Positions 37,167 to 46,108 are shown, counted from the stretch's first letter. The stretch: DNA of 64,000 nucleotides from Bradyrhizobium sp. 195 (GCF_023101665.1 NZ_CP082161.1:1240001-1304000); one strand, 5' to 3'. The notes: generated from the letters alone by a model not told the origin. Translations and numbers: made by a program.

Positions 37167-38101
37167 GATCTTTATCGCCGCGACCTTCGTCGAGAGCTTC
37201 TGCACGAATTCCTCATAGATGCCTGCCTGTGCGTAGAGGCGGTTGGCGCAGACGCAGGTCTGGCCCATGTTGCGGTACTTGGAGACGATGGCGCCTTCGA
37301 TGGCGGCATCGATATCGGGTGGTCGAACACCACGAAAGGCGACTTCCGGCGAGCTCGAGGCCGAGCTTCTTCAGGCCGATGGAGGCGACGGTAGAGGATC
37401 TTGCCGACCTAGGTCGAGCCGGTGAAGCCGACAAAGCGCGGCCGCGTGCTCGCACAAAACCTCGCCGATCGGTCGCGAATCTCCGGTGATGACGTTGAAG
37501 ACACCCTTGGGCACGCCGGCCTTCTTAGCGAGGGCTGCGAGCGCAAGCGCCGAGAGCGCCGTCTCACTGGTTGGCTTCAGCATCACGGTGCAGCCTGCGG
37601 CGAGCGCCGGCATACTTTGCGGGTGATCATCGAGTTGGGGAAGTTCCACGGCGTGATGGCGCCGCAGACGCCAATCGGTGCTTGATCGCAAGCAGCTTTG
37701 CATCCGGGCGCGGCGAGGGAATCGTTTCGCCATAGATTCGGCGCGCCTCTTCGGTGTAGAACTCGACATTGGCGCCACCGATATCAACTTCGCCTAGCGC
37801 CTCGGAGAGCGGCTTGCCCTGCTCGGAGGTCAGGATTAGCGCGAGATCCTCGCGTTGGCGACGATCAATTCGTGCCATTTGCGCAGGATGTTGGAACGTT
37901 GCTTGGCTGTGAGTTTAGGGCGTGCAGGGAGCGCTCGTTCAGCAGCCTCCACGGCTCGCGTGCAGCCGTCGCCCGAGAGCTGCGGCAGTTTAGCGAGCTC
38001 AATGCCGATCGCCAGATTGTTTTTACCAAAAGGCGAGGTGAGCCGACTCAGGCGCCATCAATGTAGCAGGCCTCCCGCAGAAGTGACGCGTCCTTCAGAC
38101 G
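37167..38101 (-). pseudogene. gabD: Succinate-semialdehyde dehydrogenase (gabD-like), broken
   Basis: Relic of an NAD(P)-dependent aldehyde dehydrogenase of the GabD type. In order on the minus strand: [56 protein letters not shown], an [20 protein letters not shown] block and MGQTCVCANRLYAQAGIYEE. The catalytic cysteine region CVCAN survives, but the frame is broken in at least four places. The last quarter of the gene is missing, cut at about 37167 where the MFS_3 relic begins. A terminator-like hairpin lies just upstream at 38210. Confidence 0.82.
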
Positions 38102-38209
38102 CTAGCGCAGGATGGACGAGCCTTGCGTGGGTTGTGCGGCGGCGGTCGGGGTCGTCGCGTTGCTCCTGGAGGTTTTCAGATCCGAGCAATCAGGTCTTCG
38201 TCAATCGCG

Positions 38210-38268
38210 AAAAAAGGCCGCGCGAGATACCGCGCGGCCGAGTCAGGGAGGAAACGCCCCGAAGGGCA
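38210..38268 (-). terminator. Strong minus-strand terminator with preceding UUCG hairpin (possible sRNA end)
   Basis: Read on the minus strand: a small hairpin GCCC-TTCG-GGGC, then TTTCCTCCCTGACT, then a perfect nine-pair stem GGCCGCGCG/CGCGCGGCC, then TTTTTT. No gene ending just upstream on this strand is recognised. It could therefore end a small RNA, or act as a leader attenuator before the gabD relic. A similar module occurs at 59084. Confidence 0.7.
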
Positions 38269-38744
38269 CTGAATAGGAGCTCGGCAAGTAAATGAACTCA
38301 CTGGGAACTCCAATCTTGCACGAAACGTCGTCAGATCGTGCAAGCGGATATCGGATACTCATTTACCTGGGAGGATTGGAGGCGTTCACAGCGATATCTT
38401 GCAGTTTTTGTGCACAGATTTCGCCAAGTTCGCAGTAACTGCTATCTTGAAGCGTTTCTCGCGAGAATATTCGAACTTGCGTACTGTTCATTGAGCTCAT
38501 CGAACACTCGCTCGGTGTACGCGTCCGTACCCTCGATAGCTCGGGTTCAGGATTTAGGAAATCAATCTAAATTAGTCAGCGCTCGTCTACGAGCGGCAGA
38601 GAAACATTGAGCTCGGCGATTTCGCAGGATAGCTGCGCGTCGCGACAGTGTGCACCAGCATCGGGCGCGTCCGGACAAGTCATTTGAGGGGCAAAATGCG
38701 CAAAGTCGCGATCGGAATTCGTTGGACCTCATCACCGAGTCGCG
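38269..38744. other. No protein gene recognised; possible minus-strand small RNA source
   Basis: About 475 bases, more AT-rich than the flanks. No conserved protein frame is visible. Any transcript stopping at the terminator at 38210 would start somewhere here. Confidence 0.3.
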
Positions 38745-39340
38745 GATTCCGCGTTGGGCTACGCGAACAGCTGGCACTGCCGGGGATTTCAGGGGTCATT
38801 GTCACAGGCGCAATCTGCACTCGCGATGCTCTACGGGAGCGTGGCGCAACGTGAGTCGAATGCCAGCAACGAATTCAAAGATCATGTCGTATCGCTGTCA
38901 CAAACCTTCTTGGAATCCGGGCAAATTGCAACCGAATTCGAGCGCAAGCCCAGTGGAGAATAGATCAACAAGCATGCCGACAATCATGAGCGGCAGCTCG
39001 CAGCATCCAGTCGTGTTGAGGGATTCGTGATCGATTTGCGCGACGATGACCCCATGAAGGAGGCGACCTCCCTGCGGTCTGTCATCAATCTCTATGCAAC
39101 ACGCTTCCAGAACGTGGTCTCGGCCCAACGAAACCTTGGCTTCAAGGAGAATCAAGATTTCAAGGCAAGTTACGAATGGCCGTGCGCGCAGTTGAGCATC
39201 GGGTGAGCGAGCTCAATCAGCCTCAGCGCGCGATATTGATGCTGAAGATGCGCCGCCACGAGAATGAGTTCATGTTGCGCGGCAGGACAGCCATCGCGAT
39301 GAAAATCGTCAAAAAAAGCCTCTCCGGGGCTGAAATTCCA
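38745..39340 (+). pseudogene. Methyl-accepting chemotaxis protein, ligand-domain relic
   Basis: Fragments of the helical periplasmic domain of a chemoreceptor. The first frame has LREQLALPGISGVIVTGAIC and EFKDHVVSLSQTFLESGQIA. A frame interrupted by TAG gives DNHERQLAASSRVEGFVIDL and RSVINLYATRFQNVVSAQRN. A third frame gives HRVSELNQPQRAILMLKMRR with HENEFMLRG. Together they cover much of one helical sensor module. The HAMP and signalling domains are absent. At least two frameshifts and a stop make it non-functional. Confidence 0.6.
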
Positions 39341-39467
39341 TCACGGAGGTGGTTCCTCGGCACTGGCGTGGCGGAGCAAGAGCATCACAACGTCCTCCCT
39401 GAGGAGGACACGGCCGCGACGTCTCAGGCAATCAACGAACAACGGCAACTGTGGGAAGTTCATAGTC

Positions 39468-39749
39468 TTGGAATCAGCTAATAGTTCATTTGAAAGTTTC
39501 AGCGTGCTTCCTCGTGCTACCATTCTTTGCGCCTTGCGGAGTCGCCAAGTGTTGGACGCAACGACCACTGCGCTTTTGCGTGCTGTTCTTGAGGAGGTTT
39601 GCGAGGGTCTGCCTCGCAGCGAAACCGGCACTCGGGCCCATGTCGCTTCCAAGATCTTGGACGCCGCCAACAGAGGTGAGATCACGGCGGACCGCCTTAG
39701 GCAGGTCGGCATGGAAGCTCTTCGCTCTGCGCCAACAATGTGGCGGTAG
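39468..39749 (+). CDS. Small conserved Bradyrhizobium-type hypothetical protein
   Basis: 93 aa beginning MESANSSFESFSVLPRATIL, then LLRAVLEEVCEGLPRSETGT and AANRGEITADRLRQVGMEAL. It is a helical, alanine-rich protein whose pattern I associate with a small family common in Bradyrhizobium. The only start is TTG at 39468, suggesting decay of an ATG or weak translation. Its end overlaps the next gene by ten bases, so they probably form a pair. Function unknown. Confidence 0.6.
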   Translation: MESANSSFESFSVLPRATILCALRSRQVLDATTTALLRAVLEEVCEGLPRSETGTRAHVASKILDAANRGEITADRLRQVGMEALRSAPTMWR

Positions 39750-40183
39750 GTGCGGACAACACTGATAGTACTCAGGTGAATTTCCAGGTCACGGTGTTGA
39801 AGATCCTTGTAGGCGACCCGCATGGGTTCGCATCCATGCCGGACCTTAAGCGAGACATGGCCATTTTGGCCACGAGCGGTCCCGATTGGGCGGCGCGCAC
39901 CAAGAGAATGGGCGCCCGCGTGCCCGAGCTCGACCTTTTTTCGCAGCGACTCGTCGAGCGTGTGAATGGAGGGTGGCGCATCACGGACAAGGGACGAGCG
40001 GTGCTCGAACTGATGGAGCCGCGCCCTAGCACGCCCCAAGTCCAGCCAGAGGACACGAGAGCTCCTGAGCTGCCATCGTCAGTGCCGGCACGATCCCATT
40101 CTGTCGAGCTACGTCGGCGCCAGCCTGAACGACTGGGGCGGCGCCGGTCTTCTAAGAGCCGAACGTGCGCACCGCACTCTTAG
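39740..40183 (+). CDS. Conserved hypothetical winged-helix-like protein
   Basis: 147 aa from GTG 39740. It starts with NFQVTVLKILVGDPHGFASM and continues DLKRDMAILATSGPDWAART, DLFSQRLVERVNGGWRITDK and GRAVLELMEPRPS. The spacing of helices with a terminal wing (GGWRITDKGRAVL) resembles a small winged helix. The C-terminal 50 residues are proline- then arginine-rich. It is paired with the preceding gene by overlap. A regulatory role is possible but unproven. Confidence 0.6.
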   Translation: MAVGADNTDSTQVNFQVTVLKILVGDPHGFASMPDLKRDMAILATSGPDWAARTKRMGARVPELDLFSQRLVERVNGGWRITDKGRAVLELMEPRPSTPQVQPEDTRAPELPSSVPARSHSVELRRRQPERLGRRRSSKSRTCAPHS

Positions 40184-40763
40184 ACCGAACTATCTAGGCG
40201 ATTAAGGCCGCGCCCGACGATCAGGTTGCCGACGGAGAATTTTCGATGCCGTTGTGGAGTTCGAACTTTTTATTGGAGAGCTGGAACGAGAAGTGCTGAT
40301 ATCTCAGCACATATCGCGGAAAGGTGCTGTTGCTTCGATCAGGTCCAAGATCCCGGGATGCGCAGTGCGCGATTCATGTATGGACCTCGATTTTCGGCGC
40401 GTGAGCCGTTGACTGGGGCCACGGCGCAGGCGCGGCCAAGTGGACGGAGTGCCTGGGAGTCTCGCCGCCTCTCCGGCAACAGTATCTGAGCGCTGATGCC
40501 GCTCGGCATAAAGCGATCGATGGCCGACACGCTTGGTTCGCATTGACTCTCGTCAATTCGCTCCCGCCTCGTTCTTGAAGCATCCCTCTTAGAACGTCGT
40601 CCGTGAACAACGCCTAAGGTGCTGATCAAGAATCGGTTTTCCGGACGTTGGCGCGTTTCGGATTGCAGGCTTTGATAGGTTTGAGTATCGGAAGCCTGCA
40701 ATTTGCAGTTTGAGATTCCGTCGAATCGCAAAGCCTGATTCGATGGCTGTATCGGAGGAGCCG
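40184..40763. other. No gene; left flank of truncated IS5 element
   Basis: About 580 bases with no recognised protein. The left end of the IS5-like element should lie in the last 100 to 150 bases before 40764, but I could not define its inverted repeat because the right end is missing. Confidence 0.3.
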
Positions 40764-41423
40764 ATGCGACCGAAGAAGCCAAAAGCGACGGAAGAAGGCG
40801 ATCTGTTTCGTGCCAGGCTCGATCAGATCATCAACATGAAGCACGAGCTGGTGCAGCTCGCCGGCAAGGTTGACTGGGATTGGATCGATGCGCAGATTGC
40901 ACCGCTGTACAGCGACAAGGGCCGCCCTGGGGTCGAGACCCGCTTGGTGGTTGGGCTGCTGCTGCTCAAGCACATTTATGGTCTCTCCGACGAAGGGGTG
41001 TGCGATCGCTGGGTCCATGATCCGTATTTCCAGCACTTCACTGGCGAGGCGTTTTTCCAGCATGAGTCTCCGCATGAGCGCTCGGATCTCAGCCATTGGC
41101 ACAAGCCCTTTGGTGACAAGCTCGAGCTTCTGCTGGCCGAGAGCCTGAGGGTGGCGCACTACGCCGGGGCACTGCGCAGGCGCGCTCTCAAGCGGGTCAC
41201 GGTGGATACCACGGTGCAGCCCAAAGCCGTCACCTTCCTGACCGACGGCAAGCTGCTGTGCGAAACAGCATCACCCAGGGTCTTGCCAGAGGGCTCGGCC
41301 GAGGCGCGCCGAAGCAAAAGGCCTCTCTCCGATCAGCTCCATGAGCTTGGCTTTGCTGCGGGAGTTAAGCGTACTGTCAAACATCGTGGCTCAGCTGCGC
41401 GCCAACTCGCGGGAGCATGCTAA
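40764..41423 (+). pseudogene. IS5-family transposase, 3' truncated
   Basis: The N-terminal 150 or so residues of an IS5 transposase are intact: LFRARLDQIINMKHELVQLA, PLYSDKGRPGVETRLVVGLL, LKHIYGLSDEGVCDRWVHDP, FQHFTGEAFFQHE and the first catalytic region RVTVDTTVQPKAV. After TDGKLL the protein becomes unrelated (CETASPRVLPEG) and stops at 41421-41423, so the central and C-terminal DDE residues are lost. ATG 40764 begins MRPKKPKATEEG. The element cannot transpose on its own. Confidence 0.85.
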
Positions 41424-41659
41424 ACCACCCAAGTATGCATCGCGGTCCAGAAAATTGACCCCATGAAACTCTTGAGTCGCCGCTCTCTTGCGGGCCTTTC
41501 GCAAGAAAGATCTCGAAGAGCCGATCGTGGAATCCGAGTATGAAACGCTCTGGGGCGGTTGGATCAGAATGGCCAATGGCTGGATGACGATCTGCCCGAG
41601 ATGGCGAGCGACACGCCGCTGCCGATCACAATAAATGCCAGGACGCGGGGGAAGACGGG

Positions 41660-42516
41660 GGACTGATGAAGGCGATCCCGCGAATTGAGTTTGTCGACGC
41701 AGCCGACGCGAAGGCGATTCTTACCGATCTTGCGGTGAGGATGAGAGCCTAGCATTGTTCCGTATCTCGGACTTGGCCTCGCCGAGTTGACGGACCAGAT
41801 ATGCCAATGACACAGGAGGCCTTCTGCCTTCTCCAGCAAAGTTGCGCTACCGCGCCAGGTCAAAGGCAACGTCTGGGCGCCGGCGCAGAATGTCGAGAGC
41901 GACACACATCGCTCCACCGTGACGGCTTTGATGGTCCAGGCGTTCGCCCGCCGGTGGAGTCGACACCACTGCACCATCATCTAGCATCCTTACTGCCGGT
42001 GATAGTCGACTCTTGGTACGACGGCCCGATGCGGACGGCGCTCTCGGTACGCGCGACGGATGGGGTGAGATGCAAGGTATCGCGCGCTCCAGCATCCACG
42101 TCGATTGCTGGTATCCATTTACGATCCGGCGGGCCAAAAGGTTGATCATGCCTCAGCGGCCCATTGGCCTACTGTGCTGCGCAAGCCGCATGGCAGCGTG
42201 CTGCCGGTCAAGAGCTTTCTGGTTACTGACGCTGATTATGCTGAGGTTCTGACTGAAGTCGACATCCAGACATCAGTTCCCGACATCATCGAGGAAAGGC
42301 GGAACGGACGGAGCTTCCTCTTCATCGGCTGTCGCTTCAATGATCGGCTTTTGCTATTTATGCGCGGCAGATCACCAAATGCTCGGCTGACGTCCATTAC
42401 GCGATCGTCGATCCGCAAGCACTCTCGCGCAACGAACTCTGCTTTCTGGTCGAGCAACACCTGACACCGATCGCGATATGGCTCCCGCACGCGATAGAGA
42501 TGTTGAGCGCCAAGTA
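41660..42516 (+). pseudogene. SIR2-like family protein, decayed
   Basis: Pieces of a SIR2_2-type protein in several frames. They read VPYLGLGLAELTDQICQ near 41757, SKVALPRQVKGNVWAPAQNV then ATV-like RSTVTALMVQAFA, LHHHLASLLPVIVDSWYDGP, and from 42105 SVLPVKSFLVTDADYAEVLT and NGRSFLFIGCRFNDRLLLF. A last piece in another frame resembles ALSRNELCFLVEQHLTPIAI. At least three frame changes and one stop are present. Such genes may have defence or NAD-related roles in other bacteria. Here it is dead and adjoins the nif promoter. Confidence 0.6.
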
Positions 42517-42647
42517 GCGGCGCAAAGTGGGCTGCTCGCCCCGGTCCGCTAGTAAGAAGAGGTCGCATCACAAACGACCGGTGCGGGTAAGATTTCACGC
42601 GAGCTCAATGAGAACCCAACGGCCATCTCCGTCACAATTGCGACGCC

Positions 42648-42663
42648 TGTCGCATTTGCGACG
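42648..42663 (+). promoter_or_regulatory. Imperfect NifA upstream activator sequence
   Basis: TGT-N10-ACG (TGTCGCATTTGCGACG) matches the NifA site TGT-N4-T-N5-ACA at every defined base except the last. It is partly palindromic and lies about 100 bases upstream of the -24 element, the usual distance for NifA action. Confidence 0.5.
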
Positions 42664-42749
42664 TGTGAACTGTCGCTGACGCGTGCACGACTGTGCGGAT
42701 CACGTCTAGCTAACTCATTCACAGGGCGGGAATGCCTTCGCCTCCGAGA

Positions 42750-42766
42750 TGGCACGCGAGTTGCTA
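42750..42766 (+). promoter_or_regulatory. Sigma54 (-24/-12) promoter of the nifB block
   Basis: TGGCACGCGAGTTGCTA fits the RpoN consensus TGGCACG-N4-TTGCW exactly, with ten bases between GG and GC. The nifB ATG at 42827 is 63 bases downstream of the -12 GC. This would place the block under NifA-RpoN control, active under micro-oxic symbiotic conditions. Confidence 0.88.
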
Positions 42767-42826
42767 ACTCTCCTTCTGTGGCCTCTCAGGCTGATCGCCA
42801 TGGGCACACTTGGTAGAGAATTGAAT

Positions 42827-43455
42827 ATGAACGCTGTTGCCGGACGCCGAAAACATGTCAAAGATGCTGAGGATAGCGGCGGGATGCGGGTCATCACCGA
42901 TTATAAGGGTTCCCGGAGCTCTTCGAAGAATGGCAAAGGGAGCTATGGGTCAGGCTGTCCCAGGCGATTTGCCGTCCGAAATCTGGGACAAAGTTAGGAC
43001 TCATCCCTGCTATAGCGAAGAAGCTCATCGTCATTACGCTCGCATCCATGTCGCGGTAGCGTCGGCTTGCAATATTCGATGCAACTACTGCAATCGTAAG
43101 TACGACTGCACCAATGAAGCGCGTCCGGGTGTTGTTAGTGAGAGGCTCACTCCTGAGCAGGCGGCGAGAAAGCTGCTCGCGGTCGCCACCAGAATTGCAC
43201 AGCTGACTGTGCTCGGTATCGCCGGCCCCGGCGATGCCTTGGCCAATCCGAAAACGACCTATCATGCCACTGATCTCCGCGCCCGAGCACGGCACAGCAT
43301 TCGGGCTCAAAGGCCAGCGAGGCCCGACAGCGCAGGAATTGGCGGCGCTGCAGGATGCTTGTGAAGGTCAGATAGAGATGATGCGGCATTGCCGCCAGTG
43401 CCGCGCTGACGCCGTCGCCCTGCTCGGAGATGATCGCAGCAGCGAGTTCACATAG
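42827..43455 (+). pseudogene. nifB: nifB, radical-SAM part with internal deletion and frameshifts
   Basis: NifB makes NifB-co, the precursor of FeMo-co. From ATG 42827 the frame starts [19 protein letters not shown] and shifts after about 20 codons. It then continues as [40 protein letters not shown] and [20 protein letters not shown]. The radical-SAM CX3CX2C motif is intact. After [15 protein letters not shown] the centre of the protein, roughly 180-200 residues, is missing. The frame then resumes shifted at [20 protein letters not shown] and [20 protein letters not shown] before another shift. It cannot make functional NifB. Confidence 0.88.
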
Positions 43456-43463
43456 AGAAGGTC

Positions 43464-44009
43464 ATGGCCATGGACGTTCAATATGACCTCGAGACGCGCA
43501 AGGCTTATCAGGCCAAGATTGAGGATGAGCCTGCGACGAGGATCACGACCAGGCAGGAGGAGTTAGCGGAACTCGCTGGCGAAATGAGTGAGGTCAAGCT
43601 TCTGGCCGCGGTCGCAACCAAAGGGTCGGGCCTCATTAATGAGCATTTTGGGCATGCTAGGGAGTTCCAGGTATACGAACTCTCGACATCCGGCGTCAAA
43701 CTCGTCGGGCACCGTCGCGTCGACGTTTACTGCCAGGCCGGATATGGCGAGGAGGATCGGCTTGCGGGCATCATCCGCGCCATCAACGACTGCCATGCTG
43801 TATTCGTGGCCAAGATTGGTGGCTGCCCAAGAGACATTCTGATCAATGCTGGGATTGAGCCGGTCGAGCAATACGCGCACGATACCATCGAGAAATCGGC
43901 GATCGGCTGGTTCAGGGGCTATCTCCATAAAATCAAGTGCGGTGAGATCCGGCACGTCAAGCGCGGCGACGCCGCGATCCGGCAAGAACCGCTGATCTCG
44001 GTCGCGTAA
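43464..44009 (+). CDS. nifB: NifB C-terminal NifX-like domain, now a separate frame
   Basis: 181 aa frame from ATG 43464 encoding what is normally the NifB C-terminus. A linker LAELAGEMSEVKLLAAVATK leads into the NifX-like FeMo-cofactor-binding domain: GSGLINEHFGHAREFQVYEL, RVDVYCQAGYGEEDRLAGII and NDCHAVFVAKIGGCPRDILI. A small change near 43453 (ACATAGAG where ACAACAGAG is expected) detaches it from the radical-SAM part. The domain itself is uninterrupted and could still be made as a NifX-like cofactor carrier. It may equally be a surviving piece of a dead gene. Confidence 0.75.
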   Translation: MAMDVQYDLETRKAYQAKIEDEPATRITTRQEELAELAGEMSEVKLLAAVATKGSGLINEHFGHAREFQVYELSTSGVKLVGHRRVDVYCQAGYGEEDRLAGIIRAINDCHAVFVAKIGGCPRDILINAGIEPVEQYAHDTIEKSAIGWFRGYLHKIKCGEIRHVKRGDAAIRQEPLISVA

Positions 44010-44021
44010 GAGGTTGTATCT

Positions 44022-44246
44022 ATGCCAATCAAGATCATCGCCTCGCAATGTACGAGTTCCTCGGCTTGTGAACCCTTATGCCCGAATGTTGCAACGTCAG
44101 AGAAGGCCGAAAACTTCGCAATTGAACCCAAGAAGTGCAGCGAATGCATCGTCTATTTTGACGAGCCGCAGTGTGTCGCTGTCTGTCCAGTTGAAAACAC
44201 CAGCGTCATCGACACATCAGTGCCGCGTTACCAGGCGCCTGCCTAA
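44022..44246 (+). CDS. frxA: Ferredoxin-like protein FrxA/FdxN, one cluster cysteine missing
   Basis: 74 aa 2[4Fe-4S]-type ferredoxin found just after nifB in rhizobia. The second motif is complete (Cys39-x2-Cys42-x8-Cys51-x3-Cys55 in CSECIVYFDEPQCVAVCP). In the first motif, CTSSSACEPLC, the second cysteine (position 13) is Ser, leaving Cys10, Cys16 and Cys20. That would prevent a normal [4Fe-4S] cluster at site I, though a [3Fe-4S] cluster is conceivable. ATG 44022 lies 12 bases after the NifB frame. It is probably damaged or altered. Confidence 0.82.
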   Translation: MPIKIIASQCTSSSACEPLCPNVATSEKAENFAIEPKKCSECIVYFDEPQCVAVCPVENTSVIDTSVPRYQAPA

Positions 44247-44499
44247 AGGGGGTGTGCTCGTGAATTTCATGCCGAGCTCCGTCACTGCAAAGTCGCGAGT
44301 ATCGCCGTGTGCATTGACGGCGCCGCAGGCGTCGACTTGCAATTTCCTGTCATGGCCATGGATTACTCAGGATCGATCGCCAACGGTGCGTAAGCAACGC
44401 CGCGGGCCCCGTCAAAAAGTCATGGAGCGCAACCGTCCAAAGTTGCGCCTCGATGCCGAGCGCCCACTAAGCAGCGCTGTCATTGATTTGACCCACGCC

Positions 44500-45192
44500 G
44501 CTGTGCTGACGGGCCTGTTCTTCGCCGAGCCAGGTGCACCGCCTTGCAATGTCGAAGGGGCCACCTATCAGAGGAGGAAAGCTGCCCACGAACCTGGACC
44601 CAGTCATTCCACTATCAGGAAGCATGGGAGCGTTGGCAGCGCACACGCGGCTCGACGAAGGTCTGCTATCCGAAGCCGAGGATCAGCAACGGCAGGCCGG
44701 GCTCTTCTATCATCTGGACGGAGTGGCCGAAAACACCTGCTCGAAGCAGAGACGTTGGCCTCTGTCCCGATCGAGCTCTACCGCTTCGACCTCTACAGAC
44801 TCGCTGGGCTAAGACGTCGGAGGTGGCAAAGCTCTGCATTTTATTGCGTCTGTTGGATCGGGACGCAGCGCATCGCGCCGCGCCGGCTTGGCTGGCTGAT
44901 GAATGATGAGGCCATTGAGCTTCGCCGCATGGTGGCACGACGTATGCGGCTGCTTGCCACGGTGAACGACCCCGACACCTCCGTGCACCTCGAGTTCGCG
45001 CAGCGACTTTCACCCCATTCGGTAACCGCTCTGAACCGCGAACCTGAACGGCATGCCTGCTACGAAGTGGCGATTCGCATCGCGGATGACGAGTCGGCAT
45101 GTCTCATCGCAGACGAGGACAATATGCTGCAGAAGAGCACCTCTGCTCGCGTCTCCGTGCGCCCTGCAGGTTCGCGAGGGGGCGGTGCATGA
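44500..45192 (+). pseudogene. Decayed LRV-type (leucine-rich repeat variant) nif protein
   Basis: Between fdxN and nifZ many diazotrophs carry an LRV FeS4-cluster protein. The last 100 residues in one frame look like LRV repeats: AIELRRMVARRMRLLATVND, PDTSVHLEFAQRLSPHSVTA and EPERHACYEVAIRIADDESA. This frame ends at TGA 45190-45192, overlapping the nifZ ATG (ATGA), which supports it as the original coding frame. The 5' part is scrambled across frames and the Cys cluster motif is not found. The family call rests on position and repeat pattern. Confidence 0.45.
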
Positions 45193-45503
45193 ACATGATC
45201 GTTCGCGACAGTGATGTGATCCAGCTAAGCGGGCCGTCCGCGTTCAGCTTCGGCGAAAAAGTGCCGGCCAGCAGTACGATCCGCAATGACGGCACACTTC
45301 GCGGCAAGGAGATCGGCGACATCCTGGCCAAGAAGGGCGACGTGGGTTATGTCGTTTCCATCGGCACGTTCCTGCAGAAATTCTATATCTACGGTGTCGA
45401 ATTTCTTGAAAGTGGCTACCGCGTCGGCATGGCGCGCAAAGAGCTCGACCCGGTCGACGAGGGCGTAGATGATCTGCCATTGCCGGAAGTGGCTTTGTCA
45501 TGA
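45189..45503 (+). CDS. nifZ: Nitrogen fixation protein NifZ
   Basis: 104 aa. Typical NifZ: FSFGEKVPASSTIRNDGTLR, GKEIGDILAKKGDVGYVVSI and FLQKFYIYGVEFLESGYRVG followed by MARKELDP. NifZ helps build the second P-cluster of the MoFe protein. ATG 45189 overlaps the preceding decayed frame, and the 3' end overlaps the next NifZ-domain gene (ATGA). Intact. Confidence 0.93.
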   Translation: MNMIVRDSDVIQLSGPSAFSFGEKVPASSTIRNDGTLRGKEIGDILAKKGDVGYVVSIGTFLQKFYIYGVEFLESGYRVGMARKELDPVDEGVDDLPLPEVALS

Positions 45504-45739
45504 CAGAGCCGCGCGTTCCAAAATATCGATCGGGCCAGCGCGTCAAAACCGCAGTCAATCTCATCAATGACGAGTCGGTTGCCACCGCGCCGCCTGATGG
45601 GATCCTGGTCGGGGCCGGTGCTATCGGCGAGATCGTCCGGGTCGCGATGCATACCGAAGCGAGCGTGCCGATTTATCTTGTAGATTTTGATGAGCGGCTG
45701 GTCGTTGGTTGTCTTGAAGAAGAGATCGCAGTCCTTTGA
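45500..45739 (+). CDS. Second NifZ-domain protein
   Basis: 79 aa. It reads YRSGQRVKTAVNLINDESVA, ILVGAGAIGEIVRVAMHTEA and PIYLVDFDERLVVGCLEEEI, the SH3-like NifZ fold in a shorter form. It starts inside the nifZ stop (ATGA), so the two are translationally coupled and may work together. Some nifZ genes encode both parts in one chain; here they are separate. Intact. Confidence 0.82.
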   Translation: MTEPRVPKYRSGQRVKTAVNLINDESVATAPPDGILVGAGAIGEIVRVAMHTEASVPIYLVDFDERLVVGCLEEEIAVL

Positions 45740-45754
45740 GGGGATGTTCTCGCA

Positions 45755-46108
45755 ATGAGAGTGTCGAGAGAGGTACCGGTCGGGCTGATCCCGCATCCGA
45801 ACGAGCTAGATCGCAAGCGGATCGAACGTGCTTTGATCTCGCGCAAGCACTATCGCTATGTCTCGCCGAGTGTAACGCCGGTAAAGGCTGGCTATCTCAT
45901 TAAGAGCCCCTGCTGCTCGCGCAATATCCACAACGATGGCGGTCAGATCGATGTCGCGCTATTTCATTACGATGCCGTGAGCGGGATCTGGAAACTGTTT
46001 TTCAAGCATCATGCGCGAGGAAGCTGGAAATTTTACAGCATTTTCCACCGGCTTGCGTCGGCGATCGACGAATTGAACACGGATCCCGAGCGGCTGTTCT
46101 GGCAGTGA
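45755..46108 (+). CDS. nif-linked DUF3024-like protein
   Basis: 117 aa. Conserved-looking core: DRKRIERALISRKHYRYVSP, SVTPVKAGYLIKSPCCSRNI, HNDGGQIDVALFHYDAVSGI and WKLFFKHHARGSWKFYSIFH. The pattern of an N-terminal helix, a beta sheet and W-x-L-F/Y repeats matches DUF3024 as I remember it. It follows the NifZ pair by 15 bases in the same direction, so it is likely in the same NifA-controlled operon. The pair of cysteines in SPCCSRN is notable. Function unknown. Confidence 0.72.
   Translation: MRVSREVPVGLIPHPNELDRKRIERALISRKHYRYVSPSVTPVKAGYLIKSPCCSRNIHNDGGQIDVALFHYDAVSGIWKLFFKHHARGSWKFYSIFHRLASAIDELNTDPERLFWQ

Noticed and set aside
38560..38600. GTCAGCGCTCGTCTACGAGC as a possible tts box for type III secretion
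   Set aside because: It lacks the conserved second half and no effector or secretion gene lies downstream.
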